NCBI RefSeq assembly: GCF_009800965.1
Contig: NZ_WUAF01000004.1
Location: 62,001 to 126,000 of the forward strand
DNA: 64,000 bases
Source: Cognatazoarcus halotolerans
Lineage (GTDB): Bacteria > Pseudomonadota > Gammaproteobacteria > Burkholderiales > Rhodocyclaceae
Reading direction: 5' to 3'
Every line of letters starts with the position of its first letter. Positions within the stretch are counted from its first letter, which is position 1. The position numbers and the translations under genes are program-made. A model generated the notes under the pieces. The model worked only from the letters and a program-made list of their open reading frames with translations. It was not told where the DNA came from and made no database searches. Of the stretch, positions 8,812 through 19,889 are shown piece after piece.

Positions 8812-10392
8812 TCATTTCACGACCGGAGGCACCTCGAAGGTATGGTGGGGCGCCGGCGAAGGCACCGTCCATTCGAGGCCATGCGCGCCTTCCCACGCCC
8901 GTGCTGCGGCTTTCTCACCACCCTTCACACACTTCACCAAGACAACGATGAAGATCAACTGCGAAAATCCGAAACCGAAAGCACCGATCGTCGCCATTGC
9001 GTTGAAATCAGCGAACTGGAGCGCATAGTCGGGAATGCGGCGTGGCATGCCGGCAAGGCCGAGGAAGTGCATCGGGAAAAACGTGATGTTGAAGAACACC
9101 ATCGAGCACCAGAAGTGGATCTTGCCGAGGCGTTCGTCCGCCATGTGCCCGGTCCATTTCGGAAGCCAGTAGTAGGCGCCGGCAAACAGGGCGAACAGTG
9201 AGCCCGCAACCAGCACGTAATGGAAGTGGGCCACCACGTAATAGGTGTCCTGAAGCTGGATGTCGATCGGCGCGACAGCGCAGATCAGGCCGGTGAATCC
9301 GCCGATGGTGAACACGAAGATGAAACCGGTCGCCCACAGCATCGGCGTCTCGAAGGTCAGCGACCCTCGCCACATGGTGGCCACCCAGTTGAAGACCTTC
9401 ACCCCGGTAGGCACTGCGATGAGCATCGTCGCATACATGAAGAACAGCTGCCCGACTGCCGGCATGCCGGTCGTAAACATGTGGTGCGCCCACACCGTGA
9501 AGGAGAGGATCGCGATCGATGCGGTTGCATAGACCATCGAGGCATAGCCGAACAGCGGCTTGCGGGCAAACGTTGGAATGATCTCCGAGATGATCCCGAA
9601 TGCCGGCAGGATCATGATGTACACCTCGGGGTGCCCGAAGAACCAGAACACGTGCTGATAGAGCACCGGATCGCCACCGCCGGCCGCATTGAAGAAGCTG
9701 GTACCGAAGTGACGGTCGGTAAGGACCATGGTGACCGCACCGGCCAGCACCGGCATCACGGCGATCAGCAGGTAGGCGGTGATCAGCCAGGTCCAGCAGA
9801 ACAACGGCATCTTCATCATGGTCATGCCCGGAGCGCGCATGTTCAGCACCGTTACCACGATGTTGATCGCGCCCATGATCGAGCTGATACCCATGATATG
9901 GATCGCGAAGATCGCCATATCCATGCCCATGCCCATCTGCACCGACAAGGGCGCATACATCGTCCAGCCGGCAGCCATCGCACCGCCCGGCACGAAGAAC
10001 GAGCCCAGCAGCAGGATTGCCGCTGGAGGCAGCAGCCAGAAGCTCCAGTTGTTCATGCGGGCGAAGGCCATGTCGGAGGCACCGATCATGAGCGGGATCT
10101 GCCAGTTCGCAAATCCCACGAAGGCCGGCATGATCGCACCGAAGACCATCACCAGACCATGCATCGAGGTGAGCTGGTTAAAGAACTCGGGCTGCACCAC
10201 CTGCAGGCCCGGTTGAAACAGCTCTGCCCGGATCGTCAGCGCCATCACACCCCCCGAGAGGAACATGATGAAACTGAAAATCATGTACATCGTGCCGATG
10301 TCTTTGTGATTGGTGGTCGTAATCCACCGCATGAGCCCGGTGGGCCCATGATGATGGTGATCGTGTAGATGGTCGGGAATGACGGCTGCCAT
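8812..10392 (-). CDS. ctaD: Cytochrome c oxidase subunit I
   Basis: Catalytic heme-copper subunit I of 526 aa. Low-spin heme a ligands are His78 (MHGLVM) and His391. The heme a3 ligand is His389 (VAHFHYV). CuB ligands are His254, His303 and His304, with cross-linkable Tyr258 in HPEVY. Glu256 in that motif marks an A-type oxidase with a D-channel glutamate. The N-terminus is unusual: seven of residues 8-15 region positions are His or Asp in the stretch [10 protein letters not shown]. Follows ctaC by 47 bp. Confidence 0.97.
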   Translation of the reverse strand: MAAVIPDHLHDHHHHGPTGLMRWITTTNHKDIGTMYMIFSFIMFLSGGVMALTIRAELFQPGLQVVQPEFFNQLTSMHGLVMVFGAIMPAFVGFANWQIPLMIGASDMAFARMNNWSFWLLPPAAILLLGSFFVPGGAMAAGWTMYAPLSVQMGMGMDMAIFAIHIMGISSIMGAINIVVTVLNMRAPGMTMMKMPLFCWTWLITAYLLIAVMPVLAGAVTMVLTDRHFGTSFFNAAGGGDPVLYQHVFWFFGHPEVYIMILPAFGIISEIIPTFARKPLFGYASMVYATASIAILSFTVWAHHMFTTGMPAVGQLFFMYATMLIAVPTGVKVFNWVATMWRGSLTFETPMLWATGFIFVFTIGGFTGLICAVAPIDIQLQDTYYVVAHFHYVLVAGSLFALFAGAYYWLPKWTGHMADERLGKIHFWCSMVFFNITFFPMHFLGLAGMPRRIPDYALQFADFNAMATIGAFGFGFSQLIFIVVLVKCVKGGEKAAARAWEGAHGLEWTVPSPAPHHTFEVPPVVK

Positions 10393-10439
10393 GCTGCCTC
10401 CTGTCGGAATGCTGGCTTGCGGATTTATTGAAGGCTCAT

Positions 10440-11561
10440 TCAGCGCGCGGCTGCGATCTCGGTGGGCTGGATGGCCTCACCGGTATGGTTGCCCCACGTA
10501 TTGCGTGTGTAGGTGATGACCGCTGCGATATCGGTGTCGGAAAGCTGCTTGCCGAAGGCGGCCATCGCCGTGCCCTCGCGGCCCTTCAGAACGGTATCGA
10601 TCTGGGCGATCTTGGGCCCCTGAACGACGGCCGAACCATCGAGCGGCGGGAAGGCCGGGGGCAGACCCTTGCCGTCCGCCTGGTGGCATGCCGCACAGTT
10701 CGCCGCAAACACCTTCTCGCCCCGAACCTTGAGATCCGCAAGGTCCCAGACCTTGTTCGGGTCGTCAGCCGAGGCTGCCTGCGCACCCTTCTTCTCGGCG
10801 ACCCATGCGGCGTACTTTTCGGCGGACACGACATGCACCTCGATTGGCATGAAACCATGATCCTTGCCGCACAGTTCGGCGCAATTGCCGCGGAACACGC
10901 CTTCCTTGTCGGCGCGGAACCAGGTATCGCGGATGAAACCCGGAATCGCGTCCTGCTTCACGCCAAGCGCCGGCACCCACCAGGCATGAATCACGTCGTT
11001 GGCGGTAGTCAGAATGCGGATCTTCTTGCCAACCGGCACCACCAGGGGCTGATCCACCTCGAGAAGGTAGTTGTCGCCCTTCGCCTGACGACCATCGAGT
11101 TGCTCGCTTGGCGTAGAAAGATTGGAGATGAGCTTGACGCCCTCGCCCTCTCCCTTGAGGTAGTCATAGCCCCACTTCCACTGATAGCCGGTCGCCTTGA
11201 TCGTGATATCGGGATTCGAAGTGTCCTTCATGGCGATCACCGTTTTCGTGGCCGGATAGGCCATCCCCAACAGGATCAGCACCGGCACCACGGTCCAGAC
11301 GATTTCGACCGTGGTGTTCTCATGGAAATGGGCGGCCACCGCGCCCTTCGACTTGCGATGCGCAAAAACCGACCAGAACATCACGCCGAACACCGCGATG
11401 AAGATCACCATGCAGATCACCAACATGAGCGTGTGCATGTCGTAGATCTCTGTCGCGATCTGGGTAACCGGCTGCTGGAGATTTACACGGCTTTCCGCCA
11501 TTGCGGCGGCTGCGGATGCTGCTGTTAACACGGCCAAGGCATTGCGAGCAATTCTGCTCAT
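10440..11561 (-). CDS. ctaC: Cytochrome c oxidase subunit II with fused cytochrome c domain (caa3-type)
   Basis: Protein of 373 aa with a signal peptide (to about residue 22), two membrane helices, a cupredoxin domain and a C-terminal class I cytochrome c. CuA ligands are visible: His192, Cys227, Glu229, Cys231, His235 and Met238. The heme c site is Cys289-x2-Cys292-His293 (CAACH), with Met333 a likely axial ligand. The fused heme makes this a caa3-type subunit II. The start at 11561 has a G-rich site upstream and begins a proper signal peptide; a start 20 codons earlier is less likely. First gene of the structural operon. Confidence 0.95.
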   Translation of the reverse strand: MSRIARNALAVLTAASAAAAMAESRVNLQQPVTQIATEIYDMHTLMLVICMVIFIAVFGVMFWSVFAHRKSKGAVAAHFHENTTVEIVWTVVPVLILLGMAYPATKTVIAMKDTSNPDITIKATGYQWKWGYDYLKGEGEGVKLISNLSTPSEQLDGRQAKGDNYLLEVDQPLVVPVGKKIRILTTANDVIHAWWVPALGVKQDAIPGFIRDTWFRADKEGVFRGNCAELCGKDHGFMPIEVHVVSAEKYAAWVAEKKGAQAASADDPNKVWDLADLKVRGEKVFAANCAACHQADGKGLPPAFPPLDGSAVVQGPKIAQIDTVLKGREGTAMAAFGKQLSDTDIAAVITYTRNTWGNHTGEAIQPTEIAAAR

Positions 11562-12264
11562 GCGCGAACCCCCAAATTCATTTCCTGCAAAGGGGCGTAG
11601 CGGGACATTGCCGACCTGCACGTCGACGCTCTGACCTGTTGGTTTCTGTGAGCGGGAACAGCCGGGGCAGCTTCCGACGCTACGCCGGGAACAACCTAGC
11701 CGGAACTCGAAAATCCGCTGTAATCATTATTTTGTGCGGTTCTCGATCAGCCGCGGACGATCATGCCACAGCCGTTTTGAGGGTCGCAAGACGATTTTTT
11801 GACAAAAATCAAAGTGCTGCACTGCAAAACAAGATAACAATCAACTGCTTCATGCATTAATGGGCCGCTAAGCGGAACTTATGCTGCAAACGCACAATCA
11901 ATTGCTTCTTCGCGGATCCCTTCCTGTTCGATGCGGCAAGATACCGGCCAAGGGCTTCCGCTGACGCCATCCCTGGCCGCCGGCGAGACCGCGAGTTCAT
12001 GCCACGACGCCATGCGCGACAGCGTCCCGGTTCATCGCACTCGCGGAACGCCATGTCGCGGCCTGTTCCCGCTTGACCCGCACACCTGCAGCAGCGGGAT
12101 GCGCAGTGCGTCGACTCGCCCATCCTTTGCGCGATTCTGCACTTTCAGATAGGGTCAAACGATATCGCCTTCGGCGCCGGGACCTGCCTGCCGGATAGCG
12201 GCCCCGAGTCCTCCTCCCCAATACCGGAAACGGCATCCGACCGGCTCTTTCTCGCCTCCCGAAC
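11562..12264. other. 703-bp gene-free region upstream of ctaC and of the Na/Pi cotransporter gene
   Basis: No convincing gene is seen on either strand. Short frames here have mixed codon use and no ribosome-binding sites. The central part, about 11725-11860, is clearly more AT-rich than its surroundings and contains an FNR-type box (11799-11812). It is probably the control region for the ctaC-ctaD operon and perhaps for the divergent transporter gene. Confidence 0.6.
11799..11812. promoter_or_regulatory. FNR/ANR-type binding site
   Basis: TTGAC-AAAA-ATCAA matches the FNR/CRP-family consensus TTGAT-N4-ATCAA at nine of ten fixed positions and lies in the AT-rich part of the gene-free region. 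It is 238 bp upstream of the ctaC start. An oxygen-responsive regulator adjusting expression of the caa3 oxidase is the simplest reading, but the distance leaves room for another transcript. Confidence 0.5.
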
Positions 12265-13932
12265 GTGGCTACAGAACAACTCTCCAGCTTCAACATCATC
12301 GCAGGGACTTTCGGCGGCGTCGGCCTCTTCCTCCTCGGCATGCACTTGCTTACCGACGGCCTCAAGCTCGCTGCCGGACGCGCACTCGAAGGTCTGCTCG
12401 AGCGCTGGACCTCAACGCCACTGCGGGGTCTGGCGGCCGGCATGCTGATCACCACGCTGGTTCAGTCATCGAGTGCGGTTACCGTAGCCAGCATCGGATT
12501 CGTGAACGCCGGACTGTTATCGCTGAAGCATTCGCTGTGGGTGATCTTCGGATCGAACGTTGGTACAACCATGAACGCCTGGCTTGTGGCCGGACTTGGT
12601 TTCAACTTCAAGATCGACACCTTCGCCCTGCCCTTCGTCGGCATCGGCGCGGTCTTGATGCTGACCGGGCGCGGCGTCCGATCCCGTTCGCTCGGCCAGG
12701 CCCTTGCCGGTTTCGGTGTGCTTTTCCTCGGCATTCAGGTCCTGAAAGACACGTTCTCCGGCCTTGGCGGCGACATGCAGATCGAGCGGTATGTTTCTCC
12801 GGGGGTCGGTGGCTACCTCGCCCTGGTCGGCATCGGCGCCCTGCTCACAATCCTCATGCAAGCGTCGGGCGCCGCGATCGCAATCGTCATCACCGCCGCG
12901 CAGGGCGGACTGATGTCGATCGAGGCAGCCTGCGCGATGGTCATCGGCACCAACATCGGCACCACCTCGACTGCCGTGCTGTCCGCCCTCGGGGCAACGT
13001 CGAATGCGCGCCGCCTGGCCGCTGCGCATGTGTTCTTCAACCTGGTCACGGGTGCCGTGGCACTGGCGCTGCTTCCCGGCCTGATCGCACTGCTCGCGCT
13101 GATACGTGGCTGGCTCGATCAGCCCGCCACACCGGCGATCATGATTGCCCTCTTCCACACGGTCTTCAATCTGCTCGGCGTGCTGCTCATGGTACCCACC
13201 GCTCCGTGGCTGCTGCGCACGCTTGCCGGGCACTTCAAGCGCGGCGACGAGGACCGCGGCAAGCCGCGCTTTCTCGACGACAGTGCAACGAGCGTCCCCG
13301 ATCTCGCGATAAGGGCACTGCGCATGGAGCTCGGCCGGACGCAGTCGCTGTGCTGTGACAGCCTGTCCCAGGCGGTAGCGGTACCGCCGGCCGGAGCAGC
13401 GATCGAAGCTCACCGTACGACGCTCGTGACGCTGGCCGGGGCGATCGGCGACTACGCACAGAAGCTCTCGGCGCTGCGGCTGCCGGTTGCGCTGGTCGAA
13501 CAGCTCGCTGAGTGCCTCCGCATCCTGCAATACCAGGAGAATGCGGTTGATACCGGCCTGCACTCGGCCGAACTGTCGGCGCATCTCGCCCCCCTGCCCG
13601 GCCCCGCCCTGCTCGAAGCGGCTCGCGCCTTCCACGGATCTGTCAGGCAACTCGCCGGCGCCGCGGACCACGACCGCCCGGAGTTCGATCAGGCTGAAGT
13701 TGACTGGCTGCTCGGCAAGCTCGAGGCTGACTACGCCCATCTCAAGGATCGCCTGCTCGCGGCGGGCGCGGACGGCCACCTGGGGGTGCGTCAGATGCAG
13801 GAATATCTGCAGCAGGCAAGCCAGCTTCGCCGCTCGGCGGAACAGACCGCGAAGGCGGCAGGCCACATGTCCGCACTGGATCACGGCCTTGCCCCTCCAC
13901 CAGAATCCCGCGGTGCCCCTGAAGCGCCCTGA
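12265..13932 (+). CDS. Na/Pi cotransporter family protein with PhoU-like C-terminal domain
   Basis: Protein of 555 aa (GTG start) of the NptA/YjbB type. The membrane part (about residues 1-315) holds two inverted Na/Pi-cotransport repeats. The first has the canonical QSSSA (VQSSSAVTV), while the second reads MQASGAAIA, a deviation from the usual second QSSSA. IGTNIGTT and the matching FGSNVGTT support the assignment. The C-terminal 200 residues are helical and PhoU-like. The substrate is inferred to be phosphate. The stop codon overlaps a possible early start of rfaE2, suggesting coupling. Confidence 0.88.
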   Translation: MATEQLSSFNIIAGTFGGVGLFLLGMHLLTDGLKLAAGRALEGLLERWTSTPLRGLAAGMLITTLVQSSSAVTVASIGFVNAGLLSLKHSLWVIFGSNVGTTMNAWLVAGLGFNFKIDTFALPFVGIGAVLMLTGRGVRSRSLGQALAGFGVLFLGIQVLKDTFSGLGGDMQIERYVSPGVGGYLALVGIGALLTILMQASGAAIAIVITAAQGGLMSIEAACAMVIGTNIGTTSTAVLSALGATSNARRLAAAHVFFNLVTGAVALALLPGLIALLALIRGWLDQPATPAIMIALFHTVFNLLGVLLMVPTAPWLLRTLAGHFKRGDEDRGKPRFLDDSATSVPDLAIRALRMELGRTQSLCCDSLSQAVAVPPAGAAIEAHRTTLVTLAGAIGDYAQKLSALRLPVALVEQLAECLRILQYQENAVDTGLHSAELSAHLAPLPGPALLEAARAFHGSVRQLAGAADHDRPEFDQAEVDWLLGKLEADYAHLKDRLLAAGADGHLGVRQMQEYLQQASQLRRSAEQTAKAAGHMSALDHGLAPPPESRGAPEAP

Positions 13933-13970
13933 TGCCCGATACAATCCGACGTTTCGGGAGCTGCGCGACG

Positions 13971-14462
13971 ATGAACTATCCTCCACCCGCCTTCGAACAG
14001 AAAATCTGCCCGCCTGAGCTGCTCGCCAACCGCTGCGCAGCGCTTACCCGGCCTCTTGTGTTTACCAACGGCTGTTTCGACATCCTGCACCGGGGGCACG
14101 CCACCTATCTCGCGCAAGCGCGCGCGCTCGGCGCCTCGATGGTGGTCGCGCTCAACACCGACGCGTCGGTGCGCCGTCTCGGCAAGGGAACGGACCGTCC
14201 GATGAACGGACTCGAGGACCGTCTCGCGGTGATGGCCGCACTCGAAGCGGTGAGCCTCGTCACATGGTTCGACGAGGACACGCCGCTCACACGGATACTC
14301 GAATGCCGGCCCGAGGTGCTGGTCAAGGGCGGCGACTGGGCGCCCGAGCGCATCGTCGGCGCACAGCAGGTGCTCGAATGGGGCGGCGCGGTCCACTCCA
14401 TCCCGTTTGCCCACGCCCGCTCGACCACCTCGCTCATCGAAAGAATCAGGACCGGCGGCTGA
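13971..14462 (+). CDS. rfaE2: RfaE2, D-glycero-beta-D-manno-heptose 1-phosphate adenylyltransferase
   Basis: Nucleotidyltransferase of 163 aa making ADP-heptose for the LPS inner core. It contains the cytidylyltransferase signature TNGCFDILHRGH (HxGH nucleotide site), with VALNTDASVRRLGKG and GGDWAPE downstream. It corresponds to the C-terminal half of E. coli HldE; a separate kinase gene is not in this window. The start at 13971 has GGGAG 10 nt upstream. An in-frame ATG at 13932 overlapping the transporter stop would add 13 residues and remains possible. Confidence 0.92.
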   Translation: MNYPPPAFEQKICPPELLANRCAALTRPLVFTNGCFDILHRGHATYLAQARALGASMVVALNTDASVRRLGKGTDRPMNGLEDRLAVMAALEAVSLVTWFDEDTPLTRILECRPEVLVKGGDWAPERIVGAQQVLEWGGAVHSIPFAHARSTTSLIERIRTGG

Positions 14463-14529
14463 GCTGTCCCTCAAGGCGCACCGCCCGCTGCCGTTAGACC
14501 GGTGAAGTTTCGGGCTAAGAGAGTGCGCA

Positions 14530-17500
14530 ATGAACGATCCGGGGCTGACCTTGGCTCCCGTCAGGAAAACGATGCCGGTCGTTCTCGGCGGATGGCTGCT
14601 GGGATTTCTGCTGCTCCTGCTGCCCGTCTCGAGCGCCATGTCGCAGCAAGGCAATGCGCTGCAGGATGGCAAGCGGGTTCTCCTGCTCTACTCCTACACC
14701 CCGTCCTTTCCCACCTCGCGACTCATCCACGAAGGTGTGCGCTCAGTTCTCGACTCCGCGGGTCTCGCACTCGACGAAGAGTTCATGGATTCGCGCAGGC
14801 AATCGGACGACGAGGGACGCCGGCACTACCGGGACTGGCTCGCATACAAGCTCTCCCGCGCTCAGCCGTACGACGCGGTGATCGCCGCCGACGATGCCGC
14901 GTTTGCACTGGCACGTGACAACCGGGCCCTCTTCGCGAACGCACCATTGGTCTTTCTCGGCGTCAACGACACCCGGGCGGCCTTGGCCAGTTCAGGTGCG
15001 CCCGGCATCACCGGGATCGTCGAGCACGTGTCGATCGCCGAAACGCTTGCGATGGCGAAGGCCCTTCAACCGGAGCTCAGGCATCTGCTGGTGATCACCG
15101 ATTCGAGCCCCGGCGGTCGCGGTGACCTGGCGAGCCTGGAGCGGCTGCCACCGGTCGAAGGCCTCGATCGAGCGGTACTCTCGCTTGAAAAACTGCAGTG
15201 GTCTCAACTCGCCGCACGTCTCGAACACCTCGGCAAGGGCGATGCGGTGCTCCTGCTTGCCGCCTACACGGACCAGGCAGGCGTTCACAAGAGTTTCGAA
15301 GAATCACTTTCGCTGATCGTCGCCCACACACCGGTTCCGATCTATCACCTGTGGGCGCACGGAATCGGGCAAGGTCTTCTCGGCGGCTATGTGATGAGCC
15401 ACCGCGAGCACGGACGCGAGGCAGCGCGACGCGTCCTGCGGATCTTCGCCGGCGAGCGGCCGGAGGGCATTCCGGTAATGGCAAGCAGCCCCAACGAGCC
15501 CGTCGTCGACGCGCGCCAGCTCGACCGTTTTGGTCTCGCCGAATCAGCCTTGCCGGCGGGCACCCGGATCATCAACGAAGCACCGACCCTGATGGCGACC
15601 TATCCGGTACAGAGCGGTCTCGCCATCGGTCTGGTGGGAGGCTTGGTGGCGCTCAGCATCGTGCTGGCCATGAACAACGCGCAGAAGAAAACACATGTCC
15701 GGCAGATCGAAAGGGACCGGGCCCTGCTGCGAAGCCTGCTCGATGCCACCCCCGACCTGATCTTCTTCAAGGACCCGGACGGGCGCTTCATCGACGCAAA
15801 CCAGGCGTGTCTCGATCTGATCGGCAGGCCACGCAAGGACGTCATCGGGCAATCCGACGCCGATTTTTTTCCGCCCAAGGTCGCTGCGGCATTCGAACTG
15901 CGTGATCGGCATGTGCTGCGAACGGGCAAGCCACTCGAATACAGTGAAACGGTTCTTGACAGATCAGGCAGGCTCCAGCACCTCGACACGCTCAAGGCGC
16001 CCGTACTGGACGCGGGTGGGGCCGTGATCGGCATGGTCGGGGTGGCGCGGAATGTCACCGGCCAGATGGACATACGCAAGCGCCTGCAACTTGCCGCCGA
16101 GGTTTTCGATCACGCCGCCGAGGGCATCATCATCACCGATGCAAGCGGCATCATCGAAGCGGTAAATCCGGCTTTCACCACGATCACCGGCTACGCCGCC
16201 CACGACGTCGTCGGCCAGAAAAGCAGCATCATTTCCTCCGGTCGCCACGACAGGGACTTCTACATCCGGATGTGGGAGCAGTTGCTCGACACCGGCGCCT
16301 GGCAAGGGGAAATAACGAACCGCCGGGCGTCCGGCGAAATCTATCCGCAATGGCTCAACATCTCGTCCGTGAACGCCGACGGGGAAGACCGGGTATCGCA
16401 TTACGTCGGGATCTTCTCGGACATCAGCCTGATGCGCCGGAACGAAGAGAAACTCGATCACATGGCGCATCACGATGCGCTGACCGACCTTCCCAACCGG
16501 ATGCTCCTCAATGACCGCATGGAGCACGCACTGACCCGCGCAGAGCGCGACAAATGTCTTGCCGGTGTGATCTTCATCGATCTCGACCACTTCAAGGACA
16601 TCAACGACTCCTATGGCCACGGCATCGGCGACGAGATCCTCTGCGAAGTCGCACGTCGCATTGCCTCCGCCCTGCGTGACGGCGACACCGTGGCAAGGCT
16701 GGGCGGCGACGAATTCGTCGTGCTGCTGGAGGGCCTGACCGACGGGGAGGCGGCCGACATGGCCGCCAACCGGATCGCCGCGAGCCTGATCGCCCCGTTC
16801 CAGATCGGCGCACTGGAGTTCTATATCGGCGCAAGCATGGGCATCAGCCTCTATCCGCGCGATGGCGAGACGCCGCAGGCACTGATTCGCAACGCCGACA
16901 CCGCGATGTACCAGGCCAAGAACCTGGGTCGCAATACGGTGCAACGCTACGCCTACGCACAGACCGACCACGCCCGGCGCCGCGTTCAGGTCGAGAACGC
17001 CTTGCGCCGCGCGGTGGTCCGCAGGCAGATCACCGTGGCATATCAACCGCAGTTCTCCCTCGACGGCCAGCGGATGACCGGCATGGAGACGCTCGCGCGG
17101 TGGACCGACGAGGAACTCGGCAGCATCTCGCCGGCAGAGTTCATTCCCGTGGCGGAGCGCAGCGGCCTGATCATCCCGCTGGGCGAACTCGTCCTGCGAA
17201 CGGCCTGCCAGCAGGCCAGCGCATGGCACGCCCGCGGGCTCTCGCCCCCGCGCGTCGCGGTCAACGTTTCCGGCCGGCAACTGCGCAGGCCGGAATTCCT
17301 GAGCACCGTGCAGCGCGTGCTCGAGGAGACCGCCTGCCAAGCGGAATGGCTCGAGCTCGAGGTCACCGAGTCGGACATCCTGCACGATGCCGAACCGGCC
17401 ATCGCCAGCCTGCATGCCCTCCGCGCGATGGGCATCGCGCTTTCGCTTGACGACTTCGGCACCGGTTTCTCCTCGCTCAGCTATCTCAAGCGTCTCCCCA

Positions 17501-17754
17501 TCGAGACGCTCAAGATCGATCGCAGCTTCATCGATGGCCTGCCGTCCGACGGCAACGACAAGGCGATCGTCGAAGCCATCCTGGCCATGGGTCACGCCCT
17601 CGGCATCAAGGTGCTGGCCGAGGGGGTGGAGACCGATGCACAGGCCGACTTCCTGAAGGAAGCTGGCTGCATCGAGGCCCAGGGCTACCTGTTCGGCCGC
17701 CCGACGACCTCGGCGGTACTCGCCACGCTGCTCGAAGCACGAGCGGCCTCCTGA
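14530..17754 (+). CDS. Sensor with periplasmic ABC-type domain, two PAS domains, GGDEF and EAL
   Basis: Cyclic-di-GMP enzyme of 1074 aa. A signal/TM segment (about residues 18-38) leads to a periplasmic domain resembling ABC substrate-binding proteins (about 45-340), a TM helix (about 357-378), two PAS domains (about 395-515 and 520-640), GGDEF (about 645-805) and EAL (about 825-1070). GGDEF is intact, with an inhibitory RxxD site five residues before it ([14 protein letters not shown]). The EAL motif reads ETL, but DDFGTGFSS and the EGVET region are conserved, so phosphodiesterase activity is plausible. Net activity and ligand cannot be told from sequence. Confidence 0.9.
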   Translation: MNDPGLTLAPVRKTMPVVLGGWLLGFLLLLLPVSSAMSQQGNALQDGKRVLLLYSYTPSFPTSRLIHEGVRSVLDSAGLALDEEFMDSRRQSDDEGRRHYRDWLAYKLSRAQPYDAVIAADDAAFALARDNRALFANAPLVFLGVNDTRAALASSGAPGITGIVEHVSIAETLAMAKALQPELRHLLVITDSSPGGRGDLASLERLPPVEGLDRAVLSLEKLQWSQLAARLEHLGKGDAVLLLAAYTDQAGVHKSFEESLSLIVAHTPVPIYHLWAHGIGQGLLGGYVMSHREHGREAARRVLRIFAGERPEGIPVMASSPNEPVVDARQLDRFGLAESALPAGTRIINEAPTLMATYPVQSGLAIGLVGGLVALSIVLAMNNAQKKTHVRQIERDRALLRSLLDATPDLIFFKDPDGRFIDANQACLDLIGRPRKDVIGQSDADFFPPKVAAAFELRDRHVLRTGKPLEYSETVLDRSGRLQHLDTLKAPVLDAGGAVIGMVGVARNVTGQMDIRKRLQLAAEVFDHAAEGIIITDASGIIEAVNPAFTTITGYAAHDVVGQKSSIISSGRHDRDFYIRMWEQLLDTGAWQGEITNRRASGEIYPQWLNISSVNADGEDRVSHYVGIFSDISLMRRNEEKLDHMAHHDALTDLPNRMLLNDRMEHALTRAERDKCLAGVIFIDLDHFKDINDSYGHGIGDEILCEVARRIASALRDGDTVARLGGDEFVVLLEGLTDGEAADMAANRIAASLIAPFQIGALEFYIGASMGISLYPRDGETPQALIRNADTAMYQAKNLGRNTVQRYAYAQTDHARRRVQVENALRRAVVRRQITVAYQPQFSLDGQRMTGMETLARWTDEELGSISPAEFIPVAERSGLIIPLGELVLRTACQQASAWHARGLSPPRVAVNVSGRQLRRPEFLSTVQRVLEETACQAEWLELEVTESDILHDAEPAIASLHALRAMGIALSLDDFGTGFSSLSYLKRLPIETLKIDRSFIDGLPSDGNDKAIVEAILAMGHALGIKVLAEGVETDAQADFLKEAGCIEAQGYLFGRPTTSAVLATLLEARAAS

Positions 17755-17772
17755 GCGGACGGAACCGTCCGC
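17755..17772 (+). terminator. GC-rich hairpin after the GGDEF-EAL gene
   Basis: Perfect 8-bp stem GCGGACGG / CCGTCCGC with a two-base loop, directly after the stop codon. No U-run follows, so it is not a strong intrinsic terminator. It may stabilise the 3' end or act with Rho. Confidence 0.35.
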
Positions 17773-17893
17773 ACGAGGGCCGGCGCCCGGCGCTCGAAAA
17801 CAAACCGTTCTGTCGATATTCCCGGTGACGATTTCGTGGTCCGCCGGCTCGGGCCTAGAATCACGCTACCGTCACAACGAAAGTGGAACCGAG

Positions 17894-18826
17894 ATGAAGA
17901 TCGCGAAGGACGTCACCGAACTCATCGGCAATACCCCGCTGGTGCGACTCAACCGCCTGACCCGCGAAAGCACTGCCACCGTCGCACTCAAGCTGGAATT
18001 CTTCAACCCCGCCCATAGCGTAAAAGACCGCATCGCGGTCTCGATGATCGACGCCGCCGAGAAAGCCGGCAGGATCGGTCCCGACTCGATCATCCTCGAG
18101 CCGACTTCGGGCAATACCGGCATCGGCCTGGCAATGGTGTGCGCGGCGCGCGGCTACAAGTGCGCCTTCGTCATGCCGGAGACGATGAGCCGCGAGCGCC
18201 GGCTGCTGCTCAAGGCCTACGGCGCCGAATTGATCCTCACGCCGGGCCCCGAGGGCATGGGCGGCGCGATCGCCAAGGCCCGGGCACTGGCCGAGAGCGA
18301 TAGTCGCTATTTCATTCCCCAGCAGTTCGAGAACCCCGCCAACCCGGAAATCCATCGCAGCACCACCGCAGAGGAGATCTGGCGCGATACCGACGGCAAG
18401 GTCGACATCCTCGTATCGGGGATCGGCACCGGCGGCACGATCACCGGCGTGGGCGAAGTGCTCAAGGCAAGGAATCCGTCCGTCAAGGTTATCGCCGTCG
18501 AGCCCGATGCAAGCCCGGTCCTTTCAGGCGGCCAGAAGGGTCCTCATCCGATCCAGGGCATCGGCGCCGGATTCATCCCCGCCATCCTGAACACCGGAAT
18601 CTACGACCAGGTGGCACGTGTCAAGAACGACGACGCCTTCGACATCGCCCGGCGTCTTGCCACCGAAGAGGGGCTGCTGGTCGGCATTTCGTCGGGCGCC
18701 GCGGTGTGGGCTGCACTCGAAGAAGCGAAGAAGCCGGAAAATGCGGGAAAGCTGATCGTCGTGATTGTGCCCTCCTTCGGCGAGCGCTACCTGTCGACCG
18801 CACTCTACGCGCACCTCGAAATCTGA
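17894..18826 (+). CDS. cysK: Cysteine synthase A (O-acetylserine sulfhydrylase)
   Basis: PLP enzyme of 310 aa making cysteine from O-acetylserine and sulfide. The PLP lysine is Lys44 in HSVKDRIA. The substrate loop [10 protein letters not shown] and the PLP-phosphate loop [10 protein letters not shown] are present. Length and the SVKDRI context fit CysK better than CysM. The start at 17894 ([15 protein letters not shown]) is preferred because the frame upstream is not family-like. A single gene by spacing, with about 140 bp before and 260 bp after it. Confidence 0.93.
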   Translation: MKIAKDVTELIGNTPLVRLNRLTRESTATVALKLEFFNPAHSVKDRIAVSMIDAAEKAGRIGPDSIILEPTSGNTGIGLAMVCAARGYKCAFVMPETMSRERRLLLKAYGAELILTPGPEGMGGAIAKARALAESDSRYFIPQQFENPANPEIHRSTTAEEIWRDTDGKVDILVSGIGTGGTITGVGEVLKARNPSVKVIAVEPDASPVLSGGQKGPHPIQGIGAGFIPAILNTGIYDQVARVKNDDAFDIARRLATEEGLLVGISSGAAVWAALEEAKKPENAGKLIVVIVPSFGERYLSTALYAHLEI

Positions 18827-19088
18827 TTCGGCCGGGCGGCGTCAGCGGGCCCGAATTGCGACGGGCCCTGGTGTTGCCGCTCGCGGTAGCCGGGTGGTCG
18901 ATGCATCGGCTGCGCCACCAGAGGATCCGCTGCGGCGCCCCGGCCGATTCGACGCCGGTGACCGCTCCGCGGGTCACCATTCCTCAAACGGCGGCCGACT
19001 GCCACGGTGCCGTCAGTGCAACCGGCCTCGCCCGCACGCGACGCATGCCCGGGGCGGTCCCGATCAAAGCAGATCCGCGCGCCGGGCC

Positions 19089-19871
19089 TCAGCGCAACGA
19101 TTTCGCCAGCTCGGCCATTGCATCGAAGCCGAGCCCGAAAAAGTGTTGCAACACCGGCGCAAAGGCGTCGAGACTGAGCAGCAGGACCAGGAAACCCGCG
19201 CTCAGCGTCACCGGAAAACCGATCGCAAAAAGGTTCAGCTGCGGTGCAGCCCGTGTCAGCACCCCCATGGCGATGTTGGTGATGAGCAGCGTTGCCACCA
19301 ATGGCAGTGCCAGCAACAGACCGGCGGAGAACAACAGCGCACCCAGTCGGGCGACCACCATCCAGCCGCCACCGTGCACCGGCGTGGCGCTGACCGGCAG
19401 CCACTCGAAACTGCGCACCAGCACGTCGATCATCAGCAGATGCCCGTTGACCGCGAGGAAAAGCAGACTTGCGAGCAGATTCAGGAACTGCGACATGACG
19501 GCCGTCTGCCCCCCCGCCTGCGGGTCGAAGAAGGTCGCGAACGACAGCCCCATCTGCAGACCGATGAGTTCACCGGTCATGATCACCGCGGCCAGCACGA
19601 TGCGCATCACGAATCCCATGCCGATGCCGATCAGCATCTGCTGCGCGAGGATGGCGAGCCCGATGCCGGAGCCGGGCGCCACGGACGGCATCGGGGGCAA
19701 GGCCGGCAGCACCGCAACCGCGATCGCAAGGCCCAGCGACAGCCTCACCCGTACCGGCACCGAACCGTTCGAGAACAGCGGTGCGGCACCGATCATGCCG
19801 AGCAGCCGAGCCAGCGGAAAGGCCATCGCCGCAAGCCAGGCATCGAGGGTCGCAGCGGAAACCGAAATCAT
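19089..19871 (-). CDS. fliR: Flagellar export protein FliR
   Basis: Polytopic protein of 260 aa, a core of the flagellar type III export gate with FliP and FliQ. About six hydrophobic segments are seen, plus the conserved FATFFDPQAGGQTAVMSQF region and the C-terminal LFAIGFPVTLSAGF. Last gene of the minus-strand fliOPQR group, 18 bp after fliQ. flhB is not in this window. Confidence 0.95.
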   Translation of the reverse strand: MISVSAATLDAWLAAMAFPLARLLGMIGAAPLFSNGSVPVRVRLSLGLAIAVAVLPALPPMPSVAPGSGIGLAILAQQMLIGIGMGFVMRIVLAAVIMTGELIGLQMGLSFATFFDPQAGGQTAVMSQFLNLLASLLFLAVNGHLLMIDVLVRSFEWLPVSATPVHGGGWMVVARLGALLFSAGLLLALPLVATLLITNIAMGVLTRAAPQLNLFAIGFPVTLSAGFLVLLLSLDAFAPVLQHFFGLGFDAMAELAKSLR

Positions 19872-19889
19872 GGCACGGCGCTTCTTCGC

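Noticed and set aside
11857-12123. 88-codon minus-strand frame in the gene-free region upstream of ctaC
   Set aside because: Arg/Cys-rich translation, no ribosome-binding site and no recognisable family; a shorter start inside it gives only 37 residues.
12517-13986. Minus-strand frame of about 490 codons opposite the Na/Pi cotransporter
   Set aside because: Antisense shadow of a conserved membrane protein; no hydrophobic pattern, motif or ribosome-binding site.
15964-17595. Long open frame on the minus strand opposite the GGDEF-EAL gene
   Set aside because: It lies wholly antisense to well-conserved PAS, GGDEF and EAL domains; such frames are a by-product of GC-rich third positions, and its translation resembles no family.
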